A stretch of DNA of 64,000 nt from Hyphococcus sp. Its GTDB lineage: Bacteria > Pseudomonadota > Alphaproteobacteria > Caulobacterales > Parvularculaceae. A program made the translations under genes and the position numbers. Below are positions 33,531 to 43,135 of the stretch, one piece after another. The stretch is taken from NCBI GenBank assembly GCA_028281665.1, contig JANQJK010000009.1, positions 53,718 through 117,717 on the forward strand, read 5' to 3'. Below the pieces are notes generated by a model. It worked only from the letters and a program-made list of their open reading frames with translations, made no database searches and was not told the DNA's origin. The first letter of the stretch is position 1. Each line of letters begins with the position of its first letter.

Positions 33531-36500
33531 GTGCGGATTTTTTTTGAACAGCTCCTAGCGGTAGTTTCCGGGCCGAGCGCGCCTGACGCACTGATCGACC
33601 GTCGATTGCGCGAGTTTCAAAAGCAGATTCCGGTTGCACTGTTCTCTATCGGATGTTGCACGGCACTGGCGCTAACGCTGGCCCAACCGGACCGCTGGCC
33701 GTGGCCGCATATCGGTTTCGCCTTGCTGACGATTTTCCTCGTGCGCAGAATTCTCTTCTGGCGCCGCCTTGAGATCGACAACCTTTCCGTTTCCAAAAAG
33801 CGTTCGATCGTCGGCGGAACTGTACCCGTCGTCATGGGCATGTCCGCTGCCTGCTCGCTAATGGCGTCGTACCTGTCAATCGGCGCGAATTTCGAGCAGG
33901 CCATGATTATTGGAACGTGGGCGGCGTTTTGCGGCGTCTCCGCCGGCTTCGCGTTCGCTTCAGCCCCGCGCGCATCCACGGCAATAATGATCATCTGCCT
34001 CACCCCCTATGGCTTCATCATGATGGCCCACGGCAACATGATGCACTTTGTCTTCGGCGGCTTTCTCGTACTCGGCTCGATTAACGGATCGCTGTTGCTC
34101 ACTCGCTATGGCGGCACGATTAACGAACTTGTCCGTCAGGAACAGAAAGTGGCGATCGCCGCGGACGAGGCGCGCAACAGCTTGCGCTCGTTCATCGAAA
34201 CAGCGTCGGACTGGGCGTGGGAACGCGACGCCGACGGTGAGCTGACTTACCTGTCGGAAAATTTTGAACTTATCACAGGACTGCGGCGCGACGAGTTCCT
34301 GGGCGGCGGCGGACGGGATTTCCTGAACCGCTCGACAGAAAACACCGGCGTGTCGGCGCTCGCACAGGACCTTGTTGCGCGCCGTCAGGCGTTTCGCGAC
34401 GTACGATACCGCCTCGACGGGGCCGACGGCGAAACGCTCTATCTCACCATGACGGGCCAGCCGAAATGGGGCGATGACGGAAGTTTTAAAGGGTATATCG
34501 GCTGGACGCGCGACATCACAAAACAGATACACGCGGAGAAACAGCTCAGAGAGAGCGAGCAACGCCACCGCGATCTTGCCGAAACCGCCAGCGACTGGGA
34601 GTGGGAGGTCAATAGTGATCTCGTTTACACGTACATTTCCGAACGGGCCTCCGAAGCTACACGGTTCGATCACCAGGTATTCATCGACAAAAAAATGACG
34701 CTTGACGGCCCGGCGTGCGATCAATCCGACTGGGCCGCCCTGCGCCATGCCGTTGAAGAACGAAAACCGTTCTCCCATTTTGTAAACGCCGTAACGCGAG
34801 ACGATGGCTCAACACTGTGGCTGGAGCGAAGCGGCAAGCCCAATTTCGACGACAGCGGAGCATTTTGCGGGTACAGAGGAACCGCGTGTGACATCACGGA
34901 AAAGGTCGAGGCGCAGCGGGCGCTTCTCGCTGCCAATGCGCGCCTTGAGGAAACCGTTCTTGAGCGCACGGCCGATATTGAAAGGCGTCGCCAGCTTCTC
35001 GCCGAGGTTCTGGAGTCGATGGAACAAGGCCTCGTCGTTGTGGATACCGACCTTCACATCAACGAATCCAACGAGAAGGCGCACCGCATGTCCGGCCTGC
35101 CCGCCGAACTCTGGGCGGTCGGCGCCGACGTCCGGGACGTTCTCAAGATCGGTATCAAACACGGCGTTTATGAATATGAGTCGGCCGATGCGTTTCTTGA
35201 GGACTGCCGGAAAACGCTGGACGAGGGCAGCACGTTCCGTACCATACGCCGCCAGAAGGACGGCCGCGCTATTGAAGAGTGCATTAGTGACCGTCCGAGC
35301 GGCGGCCTGGTCGTCACCTATAGCGACGTAACGGAAGCCATGAACCGCGAAGACGAACTCCGCCGGCTTACGGAAGAACTCACGATATCCAAAGACGCAG
35401 CAGAGGCGGCGAACCGGGCGAAATCGGAATTTCTCGCCAATATGAGCCATGAAATTCGCACGCCGATGAATGGCGTCGTCGGCATGGCGTCCTTGCTGCT
35501 CGATTCCGGCCTCGACGACAAACAAAAGGACATGGCGCGTGTGATCGTCAGCTCCGGCGACGCGCTCCTAAAGATCATTAACGACATACTCGACTTTTCG
35601 CGCCTGGAAGCCGGGAAGCTTCGCGTCGTTGACGAGTGCTTTGATCTGCGCGCGACGATAGAGGACGTTGCAAGCCTGTTATCATTGCGCGTTGAAGAAA
35701 AGGGCCTTGAGATGCTGGTGCGGTTTCAGCCGGACCTTCAATGCGGGTTTATCGGCGATCCGGGCCGCGTGCGTCAGATCATCACCAACCTTGTCGGCAA
35801 CGCCGTCAAGTTCACGGAAAAAGGGCATGTCCTGATCGACATCGCGGGCCGTTCGCGCGGAGAGCTCGCCGACATCGAGATATCGGTGACCGATACGGGA
35901 TGCGGGATTCCGGATTCAAAAATCAATGCGATTTTTGAGGAGTTCGAGCAGGTCGACGGGTCCGCGGCCCGCCGTCACGACGGCGCCGGTCTCGGCCTGG
36001 CGATCAGTAAACGGATGGCCGAGGCGATGGGCGGCGAGATCCGCGTCGAAAGCGAGTTGGGCAAGGGCTCAGAATTCATCGTTCGTCTGCCGCTGAGGGT
36101 CGATGAAACAACCCACACAAGCATAAGCGCGCCAAGCGGCCTTTTCGAAACCAGCCGCGCGGTGATTGTCGACGACAACGAAGTCAACCGCAAAATCCTG
36201 ACCGAGCAGCTTGCGTCCTGGGGTCTCGCGTCCGACGCCTTCGAGCGGCCCGACGACGCAATCGCCGCTATGCGCGCGCGTCCGGCGGACGATCCCTATG
36301 CAGTCGCAGTTCTGGACTATCAGATGCCGGATATGGACGGCGTCGCACTGGCGAAAATCATCCGCAAAGATGAAGCGATTGCTGAAACCCCGATGATCCT
36401 GCTGACCTCGGCGGGGCGCAAGGGGGACCCCGCCGGACTGACGGGCGATCTTTTCGACGGATATCTGGTGAAGCCCGCGCGCGCATCGATGCTCCTTGAT

Positions 36501-37013
36501 GCAATCGTTTCCGCTATGGGCGACGCAGCGATCGACGCCGTAAAAGGCGCGGCGAATGAGCTGCAATCGGACGATCCCGAGCTTTCCGCGAGCAATCGGC
36601 CAGGCCTTCGCTCCTGCGCCGGGCTGAAAGTGCTGGTCGCGGAGGACAATCTCGTCAATCAGATGGTCATCAAAGCGATGCTGCAAAAGTTTAAATGCGA
36701 CACGACGATCGCGGGCAACGGAGCGGAAGCCATCGGTCTATATGAAAAAGGCGATTTTGACATCATCCTGATGGATGTTTCCATGCCGGTCATGGACGGC
36801 GCAACGGCGACGGCCGAGATTCGTCGGCGTCAGGAAAAGTCCGGCGACACGACGCCGATTATCGGCGTCACGGCTCACGCGATGCGTGAAGACCGACAGC
36901 GTTGTATCGATGCAGGCATGGACGACTACCTGCCCAAGCCGGTCAAAGAGGGACCGCTCCTTGAGACCATCAGAAAGTGGACCGAACCGGCGACCGTCGC
37001 CGCCGTCAAATAG
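33531..37013 (+). CDS. Membrane-bound hybrid histidine kinase with PAS sensors and two receivers
   Basis: The 1160-residue product has about five membrane helices in residues 33-190 and a first PAS near 222 (ETASDWAWERD). A second PAS lies near 350 (ETASDWEWEV) and a PAS-like domain after a short coiled coil near 485. HisKA has phospho-acceptor H640 (MSHEIRTPMNGV), and the ATPase domain shows N (NLVGNAVKFTEKG), DTGCGIPD and GAGLGLAIS boxes. Two receivers follow with Asp929 (VLDYQMPDMDG) and Asp1082 (ILMDVSMPVMDG). No Hpt domain is seen, so an external phosphotransfer protein is expected. Start GTG 33531. Its stop abuts the stop of the convergent ABC gene. Confidence 0.92.
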   Translation: MRIFFEQLLAVVSGPSAPDALIDRRLREFQKQIPVALFSIGCCTALALTLAQPDRWPWPHIGFALLTIFLVRRILFWRRLEIDNLSVSKKRSIVGGTVPVVMGMSAACSLMASYLSIGANFEQAMIIGTWAAFCGVSAGFAFASAPRASTAIMIICLTPYGFIMMAHGNMMHFVFGGFLVLGSINGSLLLTRYGGTINELVRQEQKVAIAADEARNSLRSFIETASDWAWERDADGELTYLSENFELITGLRRDEFLGGGGRDFLNRSTENTGVSALAQDLVARRQAFRDVRYRLDGADGETLYLTMTGQPKWGDDGSFKGYIGWTRDITKQIHAEKQLRESEQRHRDLAETASDWEWEVNSDLVYTYISERASEATRFDHQVFIDKKMTLDGPACDQSDWAALRHAVEERKPFSHFVNAVTRDDGSTLWLERSGKPNFDDSGAFCGYRGTACDITEKVEAQRALLAANARLEETVLERTADIERRRQLLAEVLESMEQGLVVVDTDLHINESNEKAHRMSGLPAELWAVGADVRDVLKIGIKHGVYEYESADAFLEDCRKTLDEGSTFRTIRRQKDGRAIEECISDRPSGGLVVTYSDVTEAMNREDELRRLTEELTISKDAAEAANRAKSEFLANMSHEIRTPMNGVVGMASLLLDSGLDDKQKDMARVIVSSGDALLKIINDILDFSRLEAGKLRVVDECFDLRATIEDVASLLSLRVEEKGLEMLVRFQPDLQCGFIGDPGRVRQIITNLVGNAVKFTEKGHVLIDIAGRSRGELADIEISVTDTGCGIPDSKINAIFEEFEQVDGSAARRHDGAGLGLAISKRMAEAMGGEIRVESELGKGSEFIVRLPLRVDETTHTSISAPSGLFETSRAVIVDDNEVNRKILTEQLASWGLASDAFERPDDAIAAMRARPADDPYAVAVLDYQMPDMDGVALAKIIRKDEAIAETPMILLTSAGRKGDPAGLTGDLFDGYLVKPARASMLLDAIVSAMGDAAIDAVKGAANELQSDDPELSASNRPGLRSCAGLKVLVAEDNLVNQMVIKAMLQKFKCDTTIAGNGAEAIGLYEKGDFDIILMDVSMPVMDGATATAEIRRRQEKSGDTTPIIGVTAHAMREDRQRCIDAGMDDYLPKPVKEGPLLETIRKWTEPATVAAVK

Positions 37014-38873
37014 CTATTTGGCGAATTGCGGCGCAAAGGCCGGCTGCTGATGGGACTCGCCGCCGGACTGTCGCCGCCACAACTCAGCATAAACGCCGTT
37101 CTCGGCAATCAGCGACTCGTGAGATCCGCGTTCGATGACGCGGCCATCGTCAAGCACCAGAATAAAATCTGCGCCGGCTACCGTTGAAAGGCGATGAGCC
37201 ACCGCAAGGGTCGTGCGCCCGCGGGCGGCCTCACGCAGGGCGGCCTGCACTTCCTCCTCCGTGCCGGAATCAAGAGACGACGTCGCCTCGTCAAGAATCA
37301 GGATCGGCGGATCGCCTAATATCGCACGCGCGACGCCAACGCGCTGCTTTTCTCCGCCGGACAGTTTCAGCCCCCGCTCGCCCACGCGCGTATCGAGGCC
37401 CGCCGGCAGGCTTTCAAGAAAGTCGCCAAGCTGTGCGCGCCGCACCGCCGTCATAATCTCTTCGTCGGACGCGTCCGGATGGGCGTAAGCGATGTTGAGC
37501 CGCAGCGTGTCGTTGAACAGCACGACTTCCTGGGGCACGAGACCCAACGCCTTGCGCAACGAATGCTGCGTAACATCGGATAGGTTCTGATCGTCGATTG
37601 CGATTTGGCCTTCATGAGGTTCGTAAAACCGAAAGAGCAGTTTCAGGATCGTCGATTTGCCGGCGCCCGACGGCCCGACAATGCCGACAAAGGCGCCGCC
37701 GGGTATGTCAAAAGAAATATCCTTGATGCCGCTGGCCCGGCCTTCATGGGCAAAGCGGACATTGTCAAAGCGTATGGCGCCGCCGTGGGGACGGAAGGCG
37801 GCGGCGTCCGGCGCGTCCGCGACCTCGGGCTTGCGGTCCATCAGCTGGAACAGTTTCTCAATATCGACCGTGCCCTGTTTGATCTCGCGCCAGGCCCAGC
37901 CGAGAATATTGAGCGGCCGATAAATGTTGAACAGCATCAGAATAATCGCGGTGACATCGCCGACCTGCATGGCGCCGTTAACGGCGCCGTATCCGGCCAT
38001 GATGGCGACCGCCAGGAGACCGCCGGTCATGATGAATTCCTGACCGCCATTGAGCGCCGCCAGGGATTTCATGATCGTCACATAGTGCCGGTTGTATTCG
38101 CGCAAGGCGCCGTCATACCGCCCCGCCTCGCGGTCTTCTGCGGCGAACGACTTCACGGTTTCGAAATTTGTCAGGGTGTCGACGGCGATGCCGCGCAGCC
38201 GCGTATCGGCTTCGTTCAAAACACGCCGCTGCTTGTTGCGCCACTCCGTAACAATGATCGTAAAGACTGCATAGACGCCGACAGTCACGATGGCGGCCAT
38301 TGAAAACTGAACGCCGTAAAGCAATGCAAGCACGACCGCGGCAAACCCTAACTCGATGATCGTGGGGCCGATATTGAAGGCAAGAAAACGCAGCAGGTAC
38401 TCCATCGCCGTAACGCCGCGTTCGATAATGCGGTTGAGCGCGCCGGAGCGGCGCGTGAGGTGAAACTGCAATTCAAGATGCTGCGCATGACGGAACGCAT
38501 CGACCGCGATCAGCCGCTGTGCATCCTGCGTCACCGTTGAGAAAAAGGCGTCCCGGATCATCGGCAGGCCGGCGGCGAGAAACCGCGCTGCGGCGAACAA
38601 GGCAAGGAGCGCCACGAATGAGAGGCCGGCAAGGCCAAGGCGCGCGCCCGCCTCAGTGTCTCCCGTCAGCGCATTGATGCCCTCGCCCATCAGCACGGGC
38701 GCGAGAACGGAAAGCCCCTTGGCGCCGACCGTCAGCAAGAAAGCAAGACCGATGCGAAAGCGCCAGCGCGCCATTTCCGGCCGAAACAGCACCGCAAACA
38801 TGCGCCCCACCGACCGCCCGAACGGCGCCGCTTCGCCTTTGCTTTCTATGTCGTCAGTCGGATCGGGCCGCAT
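37014..38873 (-). CDS. Atm1/HMT1-type ABC exporter
   Basis: This is a half-size ABC transporter with fused membrane and ATPase parts; Atm1 relatives export glutathione-linked sulfur or metal conjugates. The 619-residue product has six helices in about 40-330 and LNRIIERGVTAMEYLLRF (the Atm1-typical intracellular loop). The ATPase domain has Walker A GPSGAGKST, Q-loop VPQEVVLFNDT, signature LSGGEKQRVGVARAIL, Walker B ILILDEATSSLD and an H-loop. NxRP and NILGWAWREIKQG-like text supports the Atm1 group over lipid A exporters. It is transcribed with the valine cluster strand, 79 bases after mmsB. Confidence 0.88.
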   Translation of the reverse strand: MRPDPTDDIESKGEAAPFGRSVGRMFAVLFRPEMARWRFRIGLAFLLTVGAKGLSVLAPVLMGEGINALTGDTEAGARLGLAGLSFVALLALFAAARFLAAGLPMIRDAFFSTVTQDAQRLIAVDAFRHAQHLELQFHLTRRSGALNRIIERGVTAMEYLLRFLAFNIGPTIIELGFAAVVLALLYGVQFSMAAIVTVGVYAVFTIIVTEWRNKQRRVLNEADTRLRGIAVDTLTNFETVKSFAAEDREAGRYDGALREYNRHYVTIMKSLAALNGGQEFIMTGGLLAVAIMAGYGAVNGAMQVGDVTAIILMLFNIYRPLNILGWAWREIKQGTVDIEKLFQLMDRKPEVADAPDAAAFRPHGGAIRFDNVRFAHEGRASGIKDISFDIPGGAFVGIVGPSGAGKSTILKLLFRFYEPHEGQIAIDDQNLSDVTQHSLRKALGLVPQEVVLFNDTLRLNIAYAHPDASDEEIMTAVRRAQLGDFLESLPAGLDTRVGERGLKLSGGEKQRVGVARAILGDPPILILDEATSSLDSGTEEEVQAALREAARGRTTLAVAHRLSTVAGADFILVLDDGRVIERGSHESLIAENGVYAELWRRQSGGESHQQPAFAPQFAK

Positions 38874-38952
38874 CCGCGGTACATGGCCCTTTCAGGCGGC
38901 GAACGCCAGTCTTGACGCGGAATTTATCTGCGGGGGCGGCGCTGCCGGGCGA

Positions 38953-39840
38953 TCAGAGGTCGCCCCGGATCAGTTTCATGACGCCGGAAAAGTCCAGATC
39001 GTCCTTGCCCGCCGATTCCATCAGCGCGTAGAGCGCCTCGGCCTGCGCCCCGAGCGGCGTCGCCGCTTTTGCCTTGTGCGCAGCTTCCTGGGCGAGCCGC
39101 ATGTCCTTCAGCATCATCGCGGCCGCAAATCCCGGCTGATAGTCCCGGTTCGACGGCGCGCCCGGCACAGGGCCCGGCGCGGGGCAATAGCTGGTCATCG
39201 ACCAGGACTGTCCTGACGCCGTCGATGAAATGTCGAAGAATGTCTGCGCGTCGAGACCCAGTTTCTCCGCGAGATTGAACGCCTCGCTTGTGGCGATCAT
39301 CGTGATCCCGAGCAGCATATTGTTGGCGATTTTTGCGACCTGGCCGTTCCCCGCGGCGCCTGCGTGAAAAATGTTCCTGCCCATTTTTTCGAGAACGGGT
39401 TTTGCGCGCTCAAAGGCGCCCGCCTCGCCGCCAACCATGAACGTCAACGAACCTCCGGCCGCGGCGGCGACGCCGCCGGATACCGGCGCATCGACCATGG
39501 CGAACCCTTTTTCCGAAGCGGCGGACACAACATCACGGGCCGAGTCAACATCAATGGTCGACGAGTCGATAAACAGCGCGCCCGCTTTTGCATTGGCGAT
39601 AACGCCGTAACTTTCGGTGTATACGGAGCGCACATGGGCGCCCGCCGGCAACATCGAAACCACCACATCGGCGTCGCTCACAGTCGCAGCCACACTCTCG
39701 CCGCGACGGCACCCCGCTTCCACGGCGCGATCGACGGCGCCGATGGACAGGTCCGTTGCGGTAACGTCGAAGCCAGCCTTCGCAAGGTTGGCCGCCATCG
39801 GCCCGCCCATATTGCCCAGCCCGATAAACCCGACCTTCAT
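38953..39840 (-). CDS. mmsB: 3-hydroxyisobutyrate dehydrogenase
   Basis: MmsB oxidises 3-hydroxyisobutyrate to methylmalonate semialdehyde in valine breakdown. The 295-residue product has the NAD motif VGFIGLGNMGGPMAANLAKA, the substrate motif FVDAPVSGG-like text (MVDAPVSGGVAAAAGGSLTF), and the catalytic Lys in GNGQVAKIANNMLLGITM. Start ATG with GGAGG 5 bases upstream. The mmsB, hydrolase, dehydrogenase and mmsA genes in this stretch make the complete isobutyryl-CoA to propionyl-CoA route. Confidence 0.94.
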   Translation of the reverse strand: MKVGFIGLGNMGGPMAANLAKAGFDVTATDLSIGAVDRAVEAGCRRGESVAATVSDADVVVSMLPAGAHVRSVYTESYGVIANAKAGALFIDSSTIDVDSARDVVSAASEKGFAMVDAPVSGGVAAAAGGSLTFMVGGEAGAFERAKPVLEKMGRNIFHAGAAGNGQVAKIANNMLLGITMIATSEAFNLAEKLGLDAQTFFDISSTASGQSWSMTSYCPAPGPVPGAPSNRDYQPGFAAAMMLKDMRLAQEAAHKAKAATPLGAQAEALYALMESAGKDDLDFSGVMKLIRGDL

Positions 39841-39884
39841 TCTTTCCTCCGCGTGATTGGCGCCGTTCGGCAGGGCCGCAATGG

Positions 39885-40946
39885 CTACGGCAAGTTCAGC
39901 TCGGCGTCGCCGAGCGGCTCAAAGTAATCCGCGATGTCCGTTTCACGAACGTCGTCGAGCGACGGCGGCGACCAACTAGGATTGCGGTCCTTGTCGATAA
40001 TCTGGGCGCGCACGCCTTCATAGAAGTCGTGGCCTTCCATGACGCGGCGAACGATCCTGAACTCCATTTTCATGTTGTCGTCGAAGTCCAGCATGTGGCC
40101 GCGCTTCATCTGTTCAAACGTAATCGCCATGGACGTCGGCGACATACGGCTCAGCGTCTTCAGGGTCGCCGCGGCGAATGCGCTGTCGTCCGTTCGAAGC
40201 GCCGCAATCAGATCGCCAAGCGTGTCGCGCCCTTCAAACAGGCGCGCAATATCGCCCCGGCTGTCGTTCACGCCCGCATGCCCCGGATCGCCGGCGTAAA
40301 CATCGAGCACCGCTTCGATATCCGCATGGGCGTGGGCGCCGAGCGACGTTCCCACAAGCGCGCCAATCAGCTCGTCCTGTTTGCCGGATGACACATAGTG
40401 AGTCGCAACGCCCGCCGCCATGCAGTCCGCAGCCTTCGCCCGCGCGCCGGTGAGCGCGTAATAGAGCCCCAGCCCGTCATGAAGCCGCGGCATGAAATGC
40501 CCGCCTCCAACGTCTGGAAACAGGCCGATGCCCGTTTCCGGCATGGCGAAAAGCGTTGCATCGCCCGCAACGCGGAAATCTCCGTGAACGGATATCCCGA
40601 CGCCGCCGCCCATGACGATGCCGTCAATCAGCGCAACATAGGGCTTCGGGTAGTGATAGATCAGCGCATTGTTTGTGTATTCGTCACGGAAGAACTCGGA
40701 CGTCCCCGCGGGATCCGTGCGGCCGTTCTCATAAAGCCATCGAATGTCGCCGCCGGCGCAAAAGGCCTTCTCGCCATTGGCCGTTACGAGGACGGCCTTG
40801 ACGTCATTGCGCGCGGCCCACTCGCCAAGCTGGGCGTACATGGCCTTGGCCATTTCCCAGTCCAGCGCGTTCAACGCCTTTTCATTGTTCAGGGTGACGA
40901 CGCCCCAATCGCCGCGTCGTTCAAACAGAATCTTCTCGGTCATCAT
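39885..40946 (-). CDS. 3-hydroxyisobutyryl-CoA hydrolase (enoyl-CoA hydratase fold)
   Basis: It cleaves 3-hydroxyisobutyryl-CoA to free acid in valine catabolism, the step just before mmsB. The 353-residue product has the crotonase core with KAFCAGGDIRWLYENG (oxyanion site), IDGIVMGGGVGISVHGDFRV and FAMPETGIGLFPDVGGGHFM (catalytic Glu and Asp). It also has the hydrolase-type C-terminal extension ending RVMEGHDFYEGVRAQIIDKD, which separates it from plain enoyl-CoA hydratases. Starts at 40946 and 40943 (ATG ATG) are both possible. It overlaps the preceding small gene by 26 bases. Confidence 0.9.
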   Translation of the reverse strand: MMTEKILFERRGDWGVVTLNNEKALNALDWEMAKAMYAQLGEWAARNDVKAVLVTANGEKAFCAGGDIRWLYENGRTDPAGTSEFFRDEYTNNALIYHYPKPYVALIDGIVMGGGVGISVHGDFRVAGDATLFAMPETGIGLFPDVGGGHFMPRLHDGLGLYYALTGARAKAADCMAAGVATHYVSSGKQDELIGALVGTSLGAHAHADIEAVLDVYAGDPGHAGVNDSRGDIARLFEGRDTLGDLIAALRTDDSAFAAATLKTLSRMSPTSMAITFEQMKRGHMLDFDDNMKMEFRIVRRVMEGHDFYEGVRAQIIDKDRNPSWSPPSLDDVRETDIADYFEPLGDAELNLP

Positions 40947-41199
40947 CTTTCGGATTATTGAGGATCAAATTGACAACAGCAAGCACGATCAGGAGCGCGC
41001 CGCCATAAAGGTAACTTGTGAGCTGCGGGATTTCGCCGCTCATGACGAAATCGATAATCATGGAAACGGCGCCGATCTCGTCGCCGCCCCTTGCGGCCTG
41101 ACCAGCCTCATTCGCCATCTGAAGCGCGGAGCCAACGTAAGCATAGGCGACACACCCCATGCCGACGATAAAAGCCAGAATCGATATGACGATGCGCAT
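40921..41199 (-). CDS. Small two-helix membrane protein
   Basis: The 92-residue product has two hydrophobic helices (VISILAFIVGMGCVAYAYVG near the start and GGALLIVLAVVNLILN near residue 66) joined by a polar loop, with a charged tail KDDDREDSV. No family is recognised. Its 3' end overlaps the start of the hydrolase gene by 26 bases and DUF1330 precedes it by 15, so it is part of the valine operon. The ribosome site is weak. Confidence 0.65.
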   Translation of the reverse strand: MRIVISILAFIVGMGCVAYAYVGSALQMANEAGQAARGGDEIGAVSMIIDFVMSGEIPQLTSYLYGGALLIVLAVVNLILNNPKDDDREDSV

Positions 41200-41214
41200 C
41201 CAGTTTTCGCCGCT

Positions 41215-41505
41215 TTACCCGGCGCCTTCGACAATCAGCATGTCGCCATCGGAATTGGCCTGACGAATCTTCCGGGCGGCGGCGTATTCCGGCGAGTTGT
41301 AGCAGGCGAACGCCTTTTCGTAACTTTCAAACTCAATGACGACATGCCGGTCGCGCGCCGCGCCCTCCATCACTTCGTACTTGCCGCCGCGGATAACAAA
41401 CTTGGCGCCGTATTTCTCGTAAGCCCACCGGGCCGCTTTCAAATAGCCCGGATAGTTTTCCGCGTTGGTCACATCCACATGACCGATCCAGTAGCCCTTT
41501 GGCAT
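41215..41505 (-). CDS. DUF1330 protein
   Basis: The 96-residue product is a small ferredoxin-like-fold (dimeric alpha/beta barrel) protein. GYWIGHVDVTNAENYPGYLK and FVIRGGKYEVMEG are the DUF1330 pattern, followed by HVVIEFESYEKAFACYNSPE. Biochemical function is unknown. It sits 12 bases downstream of the acyl-CoA dehydrogenase gene, within the valine cluster. Confidence 0.9.
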   Translation of the reverse strand: MPKGYWIGHVDVTNAENYPGYLKAARWAYEKYGAKFVIRGGKYEVMEGAARDRHVVIEFESYEKAFACYNSPEYAAARKIRQANSDGDMLIVEGAG

Positions 41506-41517
41506 CGTTTTTCCTCT

Positions 41518-42666
41518 TTATGCCTGGTATTCTTTCAGGAGATCGCGCGCGACGATGAGGCGCATGATCTCGTTGGCGCCCTCAAGAATCTGATGAACGC
41601 GTACATCGCGAAGCATCCGTTCCAGCGGATAGTCGCGCAGATAACCGTAACCGCCATGCATTTGCAGCGCGCTGTTCACGACATCGAAGCCGACATCGGT
41701 AACGAAGCGTTTCGCCATGGCGCAAAACCGCGTCGCGTCGGGCGTTTTCTGATCGAGCTTCCATGCCGCCTGGTACAGCATGACCCGCGCCGCTTCGAGT
41801 TCCGTCGCCATGTCGGCGAGCTTGAATTGCAGCGCCTGTTGCTGGTTGAGGCGCTTGCCGAAGGCGTGCCTTTCATTCGTATATTCAAGCGCCGCCCGCA
41901 ACGCGCCGTTCGCCGTGCCGAGGGAACAGGCGGCGATGTTGAGGCGCCCGCCGTCAAGCCCCATCATCGCGAACCTGAACCCGTCTCCTTCCTCGCCGAT
42001 ACGATTGGCGACGGGAATGCGGCAATCTTCAAAACTGACAATGGCCGTCGGTTGCGAGTTCCACCCCATCTTTCGCTCCGCGGCGCCGAAAGACAGTCCG
42101 GGCGTTCCTTTTTCCACGAGCACCGTCGAAACGCCCCGCGGACCGTCTTCTCCCGTGCGCACCATCACCACATAAACGTCCGACGTTCCGGCGCCGGAAA
42201 TGAACGCCTTCGATCCGTTCAGCACATAGTCGTCGCCATCGCGCACGGCTTTCGTTTTAAGCGCCGCCGCATCGGAACCCGATCCCGGCTCGGTGAGGCA
42301 ATAGCTAGCAACAAGCTCCATGGATGTCAGCTTCGGACACCATTCCCGCCGGACCTCTTCAGACGCAAAGCGGTCTATCATCCAGGTGCACATATTGTGG
42401 ATGGAGATATACGCCGCGGTTGACGTGCATCCTTCCGACAACGCCTCAAAGATCAGCGCCGCGTCGAGCCGTCCGAGCCCCGAGCCGCCAACATCGTCGC
42501 GGGTGTAAATGCCGGCGAGACCAAGCTCCGCGGACTTCTTGATGACATCAATCGGAAAGTGGTGCTTCTCGTCCCACTCCGCCGTGTGGGGCGCAAGTTC
42601 GTCCGCCGCAAACCGGCGCGCCATTTCCTGAATGGCTTCCTGCTCTTCCGTCAGCCCGAAATGCAT
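41518..42666 (-). CDS. Acyl-CoA dehydrogenase, likely isobutyryl-CoA dehydrogenase
   Basis: This FAD enzyme probably oxidises isobutyryl-CoA to methacrylyl-CoA. The 382-residue product has [20 protein letters not shown] and [20 protein letters not shown] (FAD/substrate binding), [20 protein letters not shown], and [20 protein letters not shown] with [16 protein letters not shown]. The catalytic Glu is the one in [24 protein letters not shown] (terminal E), as in short-chain dehydrogenases. Neighbouring mmsB, mmsA and the hydrolase support the isobutyryl-CoA assignment (ACAD8-like). Confidence 0.9.
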   Translation of the reverse strand: MHFGLTEEQEAIQEMARRFAADELAPHTAEWDEKHHFPIDVIKKSAELGLAGIYTRDDVGGSGLGRLDAALIFEALSEGCTSTAAYISIHNMCTWMIDRFASEEVRREWCPKLTSMELVASYCLTEPGSGSDAAALKTKAVRDGDDYVLNGSKAFISGAGTSDVYVVMVRTGEDGPRGVSTVLVEKGTPGLSFGAAERKMGWNSQPTAIVSFEDCRIPVANRIGEEGDGFRFAMMGLDGGRLNIAACSLGTANGALRAALEYTNERHAFGKRLNQQQALQFKLADMATELEAARVMLYQAAWKLDQKTPDATRFCAMAKRFVTDVGFDVVNSALQMHGGYGYLRDYPLERMLRDVRVHQILEGANEIMRLIVARDLLKEYQA

Positions 42667-42682
42667 AGTCTCAATCCCATAA

Positions 42683-43135
42683 CTACCAGCCGCCGCCGGC
42701 CTTGCCTTCGCAATAGTCCTTCACCGCATCCATATCTTTCTCAACGGCTTTCGAAATCATTCCGAGAATCAGCGGCGTGACAATTTTCGCCATCAGTTTA
42801 TGCGGGCGCGCATCCATTTCCAGCGTCAGCAACGTGCCTTCATTGCTCTCTTCCGTGATGTAAATGGAGTCCCACACGGTTCCGCCCTGATCCGTGACGA
42901 AACGGACCCGCTCGTTCTCTACATACTCGGTGCATTCAAGCTCTGTCGTTCCTTCGCGCTTGCCCATGCGCCGCGTTTCGCGAAACCGCACGCCAACGCC
43001 TTTTTTCTGCTCGGTCAGGACTTCAACGCTGACGATACCTTCGCTCTTTTCCGGAAATTTTTCGATATTCGTAACGGCGTCAAAGACGACCGCCACCGGC
43101 GCTTTTATCTGACGGCTCGTCGATCTCTTGCTCAC
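42683..43135 (-). CDS. SRPBCC-fold (START-like) protein
   Basis: The 150-residue product has the polyketide-cyclase/SRPBCC layout: an N-terminal strand with [20 protein letters not shown], a basic middle ([20 protein letters not shown]) and a C-terminal helix ([20 protein letters not shown]). Such folds bind small hydrophobic ligands; the substrate is unknown. GTG 43135 lies inside the end of the DedA gene (56-base overlap), so the two are coupled. Confidence 0.8.
   Translation of the reverse strand: MSKRSTSRQIKAPVAVVFDAVTNIEKFPEKSEGIVSVEVLTEQKKGVGVRFRETRRMGKREGTTELECTEYVENERVRFVTDQGGTVWDSIYITEESNEGTLLTLEMDARPHKLMAKIVTPLILGMISKAVEKDMDAVKDYCEGKAGGGW

Noticed and set aside
40744..42423. A 559-codon plus-strand open frame opposite the valine genes
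   Set aside because: It lies antisense to four well-supported genes and its translation has no domain or membrane pattern.
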